Assembly (NCBI GenBank): GCA_038496675.1 | Contig: CM076660.1 | Coordinates: 9,854,816 to 9,918,815 of the forward strand | Length of the DNA stretch: 64,000 bases | DNA from: Rachycentron canadum | Taxonomy: Eukaryota > Chordata > Actinopteri > Carangiformes > Rachycentridae | Direction: 5' to 3' | Part shown: positions 34,476 through 46,400 of the stretch, piece by piece | Layout: the number at the start of each line of letters is the position of its first letter | How positions within the stretch are numbered: the first letter of the stretch is position 1 | Program-made: the position numbers and the translations under genes | Notes under the pieces: model-generated | What the model was told of the DNA's origin: nothing | The model's database searches: none | Seen by the model: the letters and a program-made list of their open reading frames with translations, nothing else

Positions 34476-37028
34476 CTAGGAGGGTTAGAAAACAAAACAG
34501 AGGGATGGAAACTTTATTTATATTGTATTTCTATGTGTGATCTGTATCAAGTAAGTCAGAACTATCTGGTTAGTTTCAATCTGTGCATTTACATTCCATG
34601 TAAATCATAAACATGTAGCTAAGCAAGTGGAAATGTGACATTTGTTTTTTATAACTCACTGTAATAACACTGTGAAACATACCCTCTTTCTGGGTTTTAG
34701 CTGATCCCTCCATTCCTTCATCAGCTGGTTGTGCTGCTCATCCAGATGCTTCAGCCTCTGGGTCTCATTTTCAACCAGCAGGTGACATTTCTCATTCTGT
34801 AGCACAAAGTTTTTATTAACAACTTCAAGCCATTTCTCGTACATCATTTACATTGCACACTGTTTTATAGACAGGCCAAAAAAAGTGCCTTGGAAGCTTT
34901 GATGAAAGTGTGACACAATCAAAGATCAACAATGATATGCAGAATAGTAAGTAGTATATGTAAAATATGAGGCACCTGTAGCTGCTGCAGCTCTCTGATA
35001 TTGCTTTCACACTGACCAAACATCTCTCTCATCTGGTTCTCATGTTTCTGCTGCTGATGCAGCCTCTCGGCCTTCTGTCGCTTTTCCTCCTGCTGGGAAA
35101 ACTAGGGAGAGAGAGAAAGGGAGTGACTTACTGAATAATTAACTTCATGCTTAAATATAAAATGAGACAGGAACTTTCTCTCTTACCTGTTTGACCTTCT
35201 CTCTGTCCTCTGAGGCGCTGCCTGTCGAGTTGATGCGGAGGCTCTTCTTGAACATGGCCATGCGGGTCTTGGCTTCACCGCGCTGGATCTTAGGCAGCCG
35301 GTTCTTTTCCTGCTGGTGCCGGGCTTTCAGAATCTCAATCATTCGCTGATTGTAGCACTGCATCTGCTCCTGCTCCTGTGGTGACACAGAAGGGAGATAT
35401 TTATTCAAAGGTTGGATAGCAGAATGTAACATTTAGTTGGGACTTGCTATCGACAAACATATTGTGGTGTAGTGCAGGTATCATCCACTGGTTTACCTTC
35501 TCGTGTTTTTTGAGCAACTGATGCCTCTGGAGAAAGTACTGATCTTTCAGCTGCTGCTTCAACAACTGGTGTCTCTCATAAAGATTTTTCTCTTCCATGT
35601 CCCATATCGTAGCTTCACGCTCTAATCAAAATTATGGAAACACAATATGTACAAATGTAATGTCTCACTGCAACAGAGATTGGCAACAAGACTTATAACT
35701 TTGAGCATGTATCAAGTATAATGTACCTCTTATTAGGGTGTGCTTCCTGTTAAGGCATTGCCTCTCCATCTCTGCAATCTCTCTTTTGTTGTTGGAGATA
35801 ATTTTCATCAATGTGGTGTCCAGGAAGTTCTTCTGAGCCGCCAAGAATTTCTCCTCCTAAAAAAACAGGAAAGAGCAAGATATGGAAGTAGGAGTGGATT
35901 AGAAAGTTAGAAATGCTATTCACAACTTGTAGTAGTCACAAGACAAAGTGTTAAAACAATGGTTGAGGTGCTTTAACAGAAAGCAGAATGGGATATCTTT
36001 GGCAGTTGTATGAATGTATGAATGTTATGAGGCCAAATGTTGACCGAACAACTTACCTCTTTAACTTTCATTTCTTGGAAGGAATTCATCTGCTGTTTCA
36101 AGGAGTCTTTACGCTGACTTCTGGGCAGCTTATCAACAGACTGTTTTACCTGGACACGGCACATTTCAGCTTTACTCAGTGACTTTGACACAGGATTTAG
36201 ACCTCAGACTTAGACAAGCAGGTATGCTAACTATGTCAGGATGTACAAAAAAAATAACTGTGCAATTCAGTGCTAAACGCTTCATTCCTTTGTACACATC
36301 CTATTATGACTTGACTGGACTGAAGAAATGAAAGAAAGAAGATTCATCGGGTGCGTTACTTCACACACATTCACTATGTAAAGTACCTCCTTTTTCTTGT
36401 GTTTCATCTGATCCTGAAACTTGTGGTGGTCTCGTTCCTGCTCCGCTTTGATGCGTTTGGACTCATCTTTGAGTCTAACATTGTGGTCAGCTTCCATCCT
36501 CTCAATAGTCTGCTTCTGATTCTTCTCCAGGGTCTCTAGCTCCACGTCATAGTGCTTCTTCTTGGCCTGGGATGAACCAATAGGAAACAGGCACACTCTA
36601 AGTTTGGGAAGTATGGTACAAAACACTGCAGGGATGCTTCATTATCAAATTAGTTTTTTTTTTTGTTTTTTTAAACATACTAATAATGTGTCAGGAAAGT
36701 AAAAAAAAAAAAAAAGAGTTCAAAACAAGTGTCCCCAGCTCCTGCAAAGCATTCAGAACCATGCAAAATAAATTAACAGCGCCACAAATAACGAGTTTCA
36801 AAATTACCACAGAGGTGAGGAAACAACTGAATCTACAACGACAACCTTTGGGTTGTGTGTGTACCTAATAAAGTGGCAGTTCTGTGTGTGTGGTTGTGAC
36901 TCACGTTCATCTCCTGGTCAAAACGTTTCTGCATCTGGTCTTTCTGCGTTTCCAGTTTGGCATTTAGGACAGCCTGAGCACGGTGCTCCTCCTTCTGCAG
37001 CAAACGGAGTTCACGCAGCTCCTGACGT
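34335..37028 (-). CDS. STK10: STK10 (LOK) C-terminal coiled-coil half, 5' part absent
   Basis: STK10 is a Ste20-family serine/threonine kinase that phosphorylates ezrin-radixin-moesin proteins at the cell cortex. Nine minus-strand exons with proper splice sites join into about 406 residues plus stop. All are charged Lys/Glu/Gln-rich coiled coil, beginning RQELRELRLLQKEEHRAQ. Blocks such as KQQLKDQYFLQRHQLLKKHE and LPKIQRGEAKTRMAMFKKSL are shared by STK10 and SLK. The FSQQEEKRQKAER block and the ending NPSSPNKLSKFVPF match STK10 rather than SLK. Human STK10 has 968 residues, so about 560 N-terminal residues, including the whole kinase domain, should lie upstream on the minus strand but are not found before STK32A begins. 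The visible part is intact, so it does not look like a decayed pseudogene. Confidence 0.9.
34683..34796 (-). CDS. STK10: STK10 exon, coiled coil
   Basis: 38 codons, phase 0 at both ends, acceptor GTGCTACAG, donor GTATGT. It begins NEKCHLLVENETQRLKHLDE and ends LKPRKR. Confidence 0.93.
34976..35101 (-). CDS. STK10: STK10 exon, coiled coil
   Basis: 42 codons, phase 0, acceptor TCCCTAG, donor GTGCCT. It begins FSQQEEKRQKAERLHQQQKH and ends ELQQLQ. This block is STK10-like rather than SLK-like. Confidence 0.93.
35187..35375 (-). CDS. STK10: STK10 exon, coiled coil
   Basis: 63 codons, phase 0, acceptor ACCACAG, donor GTAAGA. It contains LPKIQRGEAKTRMAMFKKSL and ends EDREKVKQ. Confidence 0.95.
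35497..35621 (-). CDS. STK10: STK10 exon, coiled coil
   Basis: 125 bases, entry phase 1 and exit phase 0, acceptor TTGATTAG, donor GTAAAC. It begins EREATIWDMEEKNLYERHQL and contains LKDQYFLQRHQLL. Confidence 0.94.
35727..35856 (-). CDS. STK10: STK10 exon, coiled coil
   Basis: 130 bases, exit phase 1, acceptor TTTTTTAG, donor GTACAT. It begins EEKFLAAQKNFLDTTLMKII and ends RQCLNRKHTLIR. The frame was read from the sequence because this exon is short and flanked by stops. Confidence 0.9.
36057..36149 (-). CDS. STK10: STK10 exon, coiled coil
   Basis: 31 codons, phase 0, acceptor GTGTCCAG, donor GTAAGT. It begins VKQSVDKLPRSQRKDSLKQQ, matching the VEKLPRQQRKESMKQ block of human STK10. Confidence 0.94.
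36387..36566 (-). CDS. STK10: STK10 exon, coiled coil
   Basis: 60 codons, phase 0, acceptor CATCCCAG, donor GTACTT. It begins AKKKHYDVELETLEKNQKQT and ends MKHKKKE. Confidence 0.94.
36905..37028 (-). CDS. STK10: STK10 first visible exon, coiled coil
   Basis: 124 bases, acceptor GTGTTTAG, donor GTGAGT. The first base completes an Arg codon, then RQELRELRLLQKEEHRAQ and onward. The family has an EMRFLR segment immediately before this; its exon, and every earlier STK10 exon, was not found upstream. Confidence 0.93.
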
Positions 37029-37463
37029 CTAAACACACAAACACATACTCTTAACACACATGAAACTTCAGTTTCAAAGTCTACAAAAAAAAAAATGGGC
37101 AAAGTTAATATAAATACTCTATCAGTGTTGCTGATTTAAAGGTCATTCTTATTCCAACTGTTTTATTTGTAAAGGGCATGTACAACGTTTTAGATAAATG
37201 TTAATCAATTGATGCACTGTACCCATGTAAGCTTTAAGCTAATTTTCAGTTGTGTTGTTGGTTGCTGCCTGACTGATAGTCACCGTGACTGTCAGCCTAT
37301 GAACTGAGACATTGCTGGTTTAGTTTAGTAAATACAAAAACAGTGAGTACCAAAAAAAAAGTATTTCCTGTTAAAATATTGATTTTCTCAGAAATAGACA
37401 CAAATCTGTTATTCTGTTTTTGTTGTTTTTAACTGCAATCCTAGATGCAATGACATATTCCCG

Positions 37464-37477
37464 CCACTAGATGGCAG
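37464..37477 (+). promoter_or_regulatory. CTCF core motif, plus orientation
   Basis: CCACTAGATGGCAG fits the CTCF core consensus CCASYAGRKGGCRS at every position. Occupancy is not shown by sequence alone. Confidence 0.5.
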
Positions 37478-38245
37478 GAGTGAAGCACCAGGGACTCTGT
37501 TGGGCTTCAGCGGCAGGGCATTGTGTTTGTCATAAATGCAAAGATGGCTCATGTTAAAACAATCTAAAGTATATTCTATAATTGGACAACAAAAATAAAC
37601 GTATGGATCCTCTCTTACAACATCCAGACTCCCAAGAGTTAACTTTAATTTGAACCTTATCCAAAAATAACTTCAGATGCATTTTCTTTTTCTTTCAGTT
37701 ACCTAAATAAGTCTTTTTCCACAACAGTTTGGTTATTTGTGTACACTGACCTCAAGGGGCTAAAGCCCATAAGAGCAGGAGGCCTTAAATAGAGGGCTGT
37801 GTGTAGTAAGCAACATCCAACAGGTCACTTATCACTGTACGGACTTCAGTCTGAGCGAAGGAAAGAACGGACCACTGAGTTCATGGCCCTCATTTAAAGG
37901 GAATGAAAACAGATGATATTTTCCAGGAAGAGGAAGAAGAAGGACCAAGAGGTGCAGACACCAACAGCACACATGTCCAGCTTATCTAGATGCTGATGAT
38001 GGATAAATATTCAATATTCAGTTTTTTTGGTTTAAACCTGATGAGGTTAATGTTCATGTAAATTGGCTATTGAAAATCAGCGTTTAGACTGGTTTGGCTT
38101 AAGCTCGCTTTCACTATGCAGTTCTGTCTGACGCTGGGTTAGGGATTAGGGGGTTCAAAACCAACATTCACTTGACATTATTTCAACTAGATCGGTAAAT
38201 AACAAAAAATGCATCTGCATTTTATCAAAGCACTGAGCTTGGGGT

Positions 38246-38246
38246 N
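38246..38246. other. Single ambiguous base (N) beside a poly-A run
   Basis: This is the only non-ACGT character I noticed in the window. It is followed by fourteen A residues. It may be an unresolved homopolymer or a trace of a closed gap in the assembly. Confidence 0.95.
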
Positions 38247-39278
38247 AAAAAAAAAAAAAATCCTGTGGGGTATTAGCGTGACTCTTTCCCTAGATATCAA
38301 CATTGCAGAGTCGTCTGACCCAGTTTTCACTATCACTTTATTTTGATAGCAAGACTTTAGTTGATAATTGCTGGGTAATTATTTTATGTCAGCTTCTATG
38401 AGAGGGAAGTATAATTTAATTCATGGATCATTAAACTGAACGCAACCGAGAAACTATGAGTATCGATTGTGACTGTTAGAATAGGCTTAATAAGTCTCTG
38501 AGGTTTATGAAACATTGACTATTTTAGTGCAAAACTCCTATTTTTACACCGCCAATGCCATTGAGGATGTTTGAGACTAGTCATGCGTTCTGTTTTGTTT
38601 TAGAAAAATCTGATGTCTTGAAACAAAATGCTCATTTACTGTATTCAAGCTAATGGCAAAACCTATTTGGTATATTAGGCTACTAATTTACAGTTTTAGA
38701 AAAGATGATAAATGGATATTGTGTTTGGAATGATCGGAATTTTAGAGAAAACAAATATTAAATCCTGCCTGTAATGACAAGTGTGTTTCCAGTTTTCTAC
38801 TGTGGTCCCACAAGTGTCACTCTCAACAGCAGGTATTTGATTAGAAAAAGAAAATCAAGTATTGCTACCACACTGACAATGAATGAATAAATAAAGAACT
38901 TTGAGTTAAATTTACATGACTTACACAAAGACACATCCCCTACCCATTGAAGAGAGCTGAAACTGGTTTAAGTTGCTCTTTAATGTCCACCGTCAGAAGA
39001 ACAAGTCAGTCACGGTCATCATCATCACCTCTACCTCGACAGCTTGGGTTTTACCATGTGTCATTTCCTAATGAGGCTTGCTGCTTTGCTTTATCTCTTG
39101 AGCCAGTTGTCTCAGCCCCTTCTTGTGTTGTGGCTTCACAATGGCAACGTGGCCTTTAGCTATAAAAGCAGCTTCCTTGTTCTCACTTACAGCCTGCTTT
39201 TTTCGCTGGGCCACACGTGGCCCTGCTCTCCCCCTTAGTGCCAGCCTTTGAGGCAAATGTCAGCTAATTAAGGCGTAC

Positions 39279-39359
39279 ATGGCCGACCTTTCTCATCCCC
39301 ACCTGAGCCTGCGCCACTCGATCCGCCATAGCACCCAAGAGTTGAGCTCCATGCTACAG
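39279..39359 (+). other. GC-rich open block, possible exon or conserved element
   Basis: 27 codons from ATG to a phase-0 CAG|GTCGTC donor-like site, reading MADLSHPHLSLRHSIRHSTQ and seven more residues. GC content is well above the neighbourhood, and a TAATTA homeodomain-type site lies just upstream (39265-39270). I do not recognise the peptide, and a conserved non-coding element is equally possible. Confidence 0.2.
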
Positions 39360-40933
39360 GTCGTCCTCGTCTCCAAGAGTGTGCCACAAAAAAACGCACA
39401 TATGCACACAAAACACAGGTCAGCATGGCCTTTGATATGCTAAATGCTGCTGGGTTCCTACAGGGCAGTAGACTTAATTGGAGGAGACATGGTCCAACAC
39501 TGAGGAGACAATGAGTTAGCTGTCAGTGCTGCAGTCTCCATACTGTTGTGATTAGCTAAAACACAGAGAAATCAAAGACTTCTGCAGACTGATAGATTTG
39601 TTAACACTCACTTTACTGTTGCTGCTATTTCTGTTCATCGTGTTTCCAATCAAAGGTCATCTAAAATGCAAGACCCCAGCCTTCTAAACTTGGTTCAAAA
39701 AGCTCATATCAGAAACACACAGATGAGACCACCTAATTAATACCATTGTGTCCATCCCTGATAATGCACACACAGTAAATATCATCTCAAATGTCTGTCG
39801 GTAAAGTTGAGTCGATTTTGAGATTGTGGAAATTCACTGATCATCAAGCACAAATTAGACATTTGAGAGGGGCGCTGCATATTGAATATCGTCTCTCCAG
39901 TTCAAAGCGTTTTCAAAGCTGAGGACACGTTCCAGAGACGAGAACAGAGAGAAGCTGAGAACACTCTGTACCCTTCCACTCTTTTAGTTTTAGTCTTAAG
40001 CCACACGAGTGCATCACAAAATTCACTCTTCAGATGAAAAAAAACACTTGACGCTGTCCAACTGTGTGTGTCTGTTTGAGTGGACAGTCATGGTCAAAGG
40101 TCCTGTTCATACCTGGGATTAACATCCACCTTTGTGATCTGATCGCCGGGGGACAGCTCTAACTATAAGTATGTCACTTACTTGGAAGTAAAATGCATCT
40201 CCTTTCGTGTCTGGAGTGGCCACTTGTGATTGGATCTCACTTCCCTGCTCTATATGTATAAATAATAATAAATAAACATGTTTGCAAAGACTAAATACAC
40301 TTTTTTAGCCAGTTGAGCTGTGATAGAAGAAAGAAAGTGAGAGACAAGAGCAGGACAAGAAGGAGTTGAGCAAATTAACGTGCTGCTCACAGCTCTACAA
40401 TGAAATATGATTTTACCCATTTGAAATATTAAAAAAAAAATTCAACATGTGGCAATCAGCGTTGATATTGTGGTGGGCCACAATATCAAATAAATCAATG
40501 CATTGAAACACTTCAAGAAGTGCAAAAAATGTTGTCCTTAATTGTGGCCCAGGATGCCTTTGCGTTCACCCGAGACATATATTAATGCCATATCTGAAGA
40601 GCGAGTGGCGCAGACAATGTTATAGTTTGAAGAAGAGAGATCACAGTGTGTCAAGGGCAGCTAAAGATCAGTAGACAGAGAGGAGCATTCTGTGCTTTGA
40701 ATTAAAAAATGTCTGGGAGGGATGTCATCGGTCACTGAGCTCTTCTTTGAAATGACTGACATCAGCGACCTCAGCATTGTTGCTGGTGTCTCTGTATCAC
40801 TGTCTAACAGTTTGGGAATCCACAGTCTGTGTTGCCTCTGTTACTATGGGTCAAAAATTTTATTTATTTGGACCATTCACAACTTGTTGAGGTGGTGATT
40901 TGGTGCATTTGTTAACAAATGTGTGTAATCTTA

Positions 40934-40961
40934 ACACACACACACACACACACACACACAA
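40934..40961. repeat. CA microsatellite, 14 units
   Basis: Uninterrupted AC dinucleotide tract read directly from the sequence. Confidence 0.95.
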
Positions 40962-42738
40962 TAAGACGAGTAGCTGAACGGACACTTAAAATGATGAAGT
41001 GAAGAAAAAAAAAAAGTGCATCAACATACATTCTGGCTTTTTTTCTTGGTGGAAGCACCATCAAAAAAAAAATTATTTACAGACATGATATGAATGTGTA
41101 AAAGAATTTGCGGCGCTTAATAAGTAGATATGTGCCTGTGTACTTTCTTTTATGTAACATCTTTTCCTCTTGAAATTTCTCTCTTAAACTTTTGAAGTCT
41201 CAAAAACAGATCTAATATATCTGTTAGTGGACTTTTGTTTTGTTCCAAGTGCAGGCTCGGCTTCCAGCGGAATGTGGAGTAACTGGATCCATCTGGATGC
41301 CATTTATGTAGCATCGAAGAAAAAAAAAAAAGAAAAATAGGTGAAGAGAAACAAACATCTGCTTGACAATTTGAGAAAACAGGAAATACCAGAGGATGAG
41401 AAACCAGCTGAAGCAATGGGAAGAGAGTCAGTTTACACCTGTTCCTCTTCTCAGGTGTCTCAGCTACTCCCACAGCTTAACCTGCTGTCCCTGCTTCTGC
41501 CTCAAATGTATTAGATATTCATTTGTTTTCGCCACACACCTGGTACACACTGATGCAACACAAAGGCATTTTAAAGTTTCGATCTGAGGTATTATATGTC
41601 CGTTTTTGCCATGCACTGAAGCGAAATGATTCACCGCCGTGGTGAGTCAGCCTACTGTCTAGTCATCCCTCGGAAGCTTTTACATTTGATGATCTGCAGA
41701 AAAGGTATTTTGTTTAGAATGAGTAGAAGAGGAAGAGGGTAATTCATATGAGCAATGTAACCTCTCTGGCAGGGTAGACAAAGAGGAGAGTGCCACCTAC
41801 AGAAACTTGAACGTCACCAGCAGTATTTGAGATGTGAGAGTACCACCCACGCTGGGAAGTGCAATGCAGAAACACCAAAGCCAAACGTGCTTATTACTAA
41901 AGACTTAACAACCAAACAAAGTCAATGATGTTGTAGATTATGAACTTAAAGCAGCAGGATCAGTGTATCTCATGGGACCAAATGTGTGACAATGTGATGA
42001 GGCTGTGGAGACCAGAGGCATCATCTCAGTCTGACACCACAGGTCTGATTTGATGCGTGTTGGTGCCGTGTTAAATAATTACTCCGATTGGTCTAATGGG
42101 GTCACTACAACTCAAAAGTTAGCTACTCGTACAATGAATGAATGAAACGTAATGTCGTGATTCGTGATGTTAGTGTTAACATCAAAGTTCTGACTCTTTT
42201 ATGAACTGTTTTGTAGTCATGCTGAAGTTTGGAAAGACTCAGATATCACTGTCAAACATTTCACATTGGATTGTTGACTCAAAGGTATGAAATGCAGTGA
42301 TTTAGAGTTACAATGAAGTGAAAAGAGCCTCGTAAAGGTCAGCTCTCCATTATCACCGTGGTATGTAAATGCAAGAACTCGCAATTACATCCACACACAC
42401 ATACACTAGGACTACGCTGGGCTTCTTGGGGTTGTAATGCCAAAAGTTGAAGGTAAACATATAAGGGCTTTTTTAGGTAACTTCAGGTAAAGGCACATTA
42501 TGCTAAACTGGACAATTTATATCATATTGTCTCTTTACATATTTTATTTTAATCCTATTGTCTAAAGACTGTATTCTCCAATAATCCGGATTCTGCAAAT
42601 TCCACTTCATCTTATTCTCCAAACAATACTGTGAATTAGCATTTTGAAATATTTATACTCAAATTACATGAAAATATTATCTGTTCCTAACACATAAACA
42701 CAAACTAATCCCACTGTTTGGTTTGTTTTCCCTTCCAG

Positions 42739-42776
42739 AGACATCAAACCTGATAATATACTACTGGATGAGCATG
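42739..42776 (+). CDS. STK32A: STK32A exon, catalytic loop
   Basis: A 38-base exon with acceptor CCCTTCCAG and donor GTAAGA. Its first base completes Arg, then DIKPDNILLDEH and one base of Gly. The Asp and Asn are the catalytic and metal-binding residues of subdomain VIb. Confidence 0.92.
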
Positions 42777-43424
42777 GTAAGAACCCTTTGCCAATTATAT
42801 TTTATATTCATTCATATGGAAACAATGCACTGGAAATTCAAAATCCAAAGACTGTACATTACAATTTTATTAACGTTTTTTTAACACGTTAATAACGTTT
42901 GACTTGACTCACACTGTGACCTAACTTGACTTTGCGTCGCAAATTTGAGACTTCACTGCTTCTGGCTAATGTGAGATTTCACCAAACCTCCAACCTCTGG
43001 GATCACTTCAGCACAGATCAAAGGAATCACAATGCTCAGAGGCAGGTTTCACAGTCGTTGCCTCGATAGGCCTTATAGCACAAAGTCATAAAATACTTCA
43101 TACATTCATTTCAGTTAAACACAGCATAGAGAGGGAGAGCACAAGCTCATTCTCATGTCTGTCCACACTGTCAGTCTGTGTTGGTTGATGTGCTATGACA
43201 CTTCCATTGTGTTCTTTTTTCTTCTCTCTGAACTATGGGATGAAATGAGAAGGAGTGATGTGATTGGAGTGTAGAGGACAGGGCGTTATTCATCATGTCT
43301 CCTCTTTGCTGTTAGGGGAAAAAAAATCATGTTCTGAATCTAAATGATTCAGTCTCATCATAGATTTTAGTGTCAGGTTCACACAAACACACACACACAT
43401 ATAATAAGAAAAGAGACAAAGACA

Positions 43425-43456
<32 letters not shown>

Positions 43457-46400
43457 CGCGCGCACACGTGTCTGTGCGTGTGTCAGAGGGAAGAGAATGA
43501 TTGTAAATCAAGGCAACATTAAGAGAGACTGTAAATTCCTTCATCAGTATGTTAATCAAAAGGAATATTAAAATACTTCATATTGTGATCCACCCCAGAG
43601 AAACATACAGACATCCTCAGATAGACATGATGGCACAGCACATTACACTGATGAGACGAAACCACGGGTTAAAATCGTCTCCACTCTTCTAAGAAGCCTT
43701 TCCAAAAGATTTTAACCTGGCAACAGGGATTTAGATGAGAGGCCTGGCCCTCATCCAACATGGGTGAGGCCTTTCTGGACATGGCTTATGAGGTTTTTGG
43801 GTCTGGCAATGCCATACTGACATTGAATAAACATTCCAGCTTCATCCATTTATCAGAGAAAGGACTCCCATCACTACATGCTTTAGTAGTAGAAAAACGG
43901 GCCAAGTTTGGACCTATGATGAAACGTTGGCTTCATAGTCACGTGCATGGTGATCTGTTGGGTTATGTACTCGAACGATTCAAGCGATCAAGTGTGACAG
44001 ATTATACACACCACATTAATACAGACTGAGAATAGATGATTTGAATAAGAGTTGATGGATGGAATTGTACCCCACCCCGACAGCACCTCAGCTGTGTGGC
44101 ACTCGCATACATAATAAACAACATTTACTAATATGTCCTCACACAGTATGACCAACTGAAATGATCTTAAATCGGTTTATAGGCCCAAGCAAGAGTCTTT
44201 GTTCAGTTGCATAATTTTCTGGAAAAGTTGAAACATGATCATGTTGTGCATCTGTTACTCATGTGGTGATAAATACACAATGTCCCAACAATCTTAAGTC
44301 ATTGAATAATTAACTATCATGTAGCATTAAGATTTCCCTTATCTGGAGGGAAGGGTTCTAATTCTAACCATTAAAAAGAGCCCAACACCAAAAGTTTCTT
44401 TATATTTTTTGCCATATGGTACACACACATAAGACACAAACACACACACACCCACCCACATAGGTCCTTAGATTTAAGAGGGCACCAGGCAGCTGCTCAA
44501 GGGAGCTGAAGGGGAATCTGGGATGGCAGCCCTCCTGTCACCACAAACAGAAAGCAGACAAAGAGGAGGGTTGAGAGGAAGAAAGAGTGAGACAGACAGG
44601 GACAACCACATGCACAAGACAAGGAAGAGGAAAGTGATGAGCAAACATCTTTGGAAAGAAAGATTTGTCAAAGGAAGAGGAATCAGGCTGAGAGAGATAC
44701 GGGAAGAAGAAAGATGAAAGTGAACAGAACAAACAGATTGAATGAGGAGACAAAGAGCAGCTGCTTCGTCATTCTCAGACTGATATCTACAGGACAACGC
44801 ACGTTCACCTGTAGTGTGTGTGTGTCCTTTCAAACTCAATAAACACTTCTCTCCTCCTCATGCATTCTACCCACACCCAGTTTTTCTGCGCAGACCTGTA
44901 GTGCACCTCTCCACTGAAGTCTAAAAGAACATTAGGTATCAGACAGGAGCCAGTGGGTCAATGTTGCAAGCTGGAATTGCCCTATGTTCCTTTGGGAGCT
45001 TTTACATTTAGAGAAAAACAATGCACATGTGATGACGCTTTGTTAAGCGGCATCGCCCCAGGATGCTGAGAGAAGCTCCAAGAGGGTTGTTATTCAGGTT
45101 ATCCACACACACACACGCACGCACGCACACATGCTGCCTATAAGCAGACAGAACCCCCAACAAACAAACAAAGCAACACGCTTTAATCAGTCTTTCTGGA
45201 CACTTACAAGCTAATATGGCATTGAAAAGGCATTATGCTTTGTTGTTTGTTATAAGTGTTATTATGTTGTCATGGTGGCGTTTGTGTCCATTTGTCATTC
45301 TGCTGGTGTCAAAAAGCAGTCCTGATGGCACTATACAGAAAGGTTATTACAGTGATAGAAACTCAATGTTTAAATGAGAAAATCTCATTACATTTTGGTG
45401 TATGTTGTTGCACAAGTGTTCATCAACCCTTTTTACTTCCTCACTGGTGTAATTGAGGCTTTTGGCCATGGGCGTATTGGCTAAATAATACATTAATGAA
45501 TTTAATCGATTACTTTATCAGCTGGGAGGTTTAATATATAATATATCTAAATGCACCTCCATGACATTGTTTTGGCACATACTGTAGGTGCTTGAAAGGC
45601 GGCCTAATTAGAGCATCATCGGTCTGCAGTATTTGTGAACAGTGAAGTAAAAACATACAGGTTCCTGGATTACAAAGGAGGATTATGATCATCAGCTGTA
45701 CTAAGAAAGGACGGCCTGGGACCAGTTAGGGTTAGATCAATAATTAGAGAGCCACGAGGTGATACATTTATTTCTAATAATGTGAAAATCAGCCTGACCT
45801 GCCTATTAATGTTTATAATCAAATAAGTGAGTTTATGTAGTTAAAATAGGTGTTAAATTTAATTTGAATCTCCAACTAACAATGACAAACCATCGCTGTG
45901 ACAAAAATGTATCTAATTTTTAATTGCAAGTAGCTTTTGGTGCAGTGTGTCAGAGCTAGTGTCTAAAAATGCAAGAGTTATGATGTTTCATGTTACAAAG
46001 TATTCTATATGCACCGTCTGTGATCTCATATGTGTGCGCAGAGTGTGTTATGTAGTTGTCATCAGTGGTGAGGGTGTTTATAGGTAGTGAGCTAAGAGAA
46101 ATGAAAAATGAAAGAGATACGCAGCAGCATAGCAGCGTGACATAACCTAAGGATCAAACCTCGACAGTTGTGGAGGTAATCCCAGTAAAACATGTTAGAT
46201 AACTAAGCCAGCCGGAGACATGCTGCACCATTGTTCAGCAACCACTCACATAGGCAGGAAACTGTTTGACTGCAGACAGTCTAACTCTCACTCACTGGGC
46301 ATGAGATTTTACTACAATCAGTGTTCTGAACTACATGTATTCTTTCAACATTCAGATATGACCTTGATTCTCTCCATTTAGTGACCATGCATGAGCAGAG

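Larger units (their letters stand above)
37029..42738. other. Interval lacking the expected STK10 and STK32A 5' exons
   Basis: This 5.7 kb should hold the kinase-domain exons of STK10 (minus strand) and the first exons of STK32A (plus strand). I looked on both strands for glycine-loop, VAIK, HRD, DFG and APE-type segments and saw none. It contains the only N (38246) in front of an A-run, a CTCF-like motif (37464), a GC-richer open block (39279-39359), a CA repeat (40934-40961) and a near-palindrome (41627-41649). Otherwise it resembles intron or intergenic sequence. Confidence 0.7.

Noticed and set aside
34335..37028. SLK as the identity of the coiled-coil gene
   Set aside because: The C-terminal exon and the FSQQEEKRQK block fit STK10, and the neighbouring four-SH3 Tks4 gene supports it.
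38136..38154. TTAGGG-like pair near the N
   Set aside because: Only two imperfect units; far too few for an interstitial telomere and consistent with chance.
44550..44720. Purine-rich stretch encoding Arg/Lys/Glu-rich peptide
   Set aside because: Composition comes from a GA-rich tract; no splice sites or family motif support a coding role.
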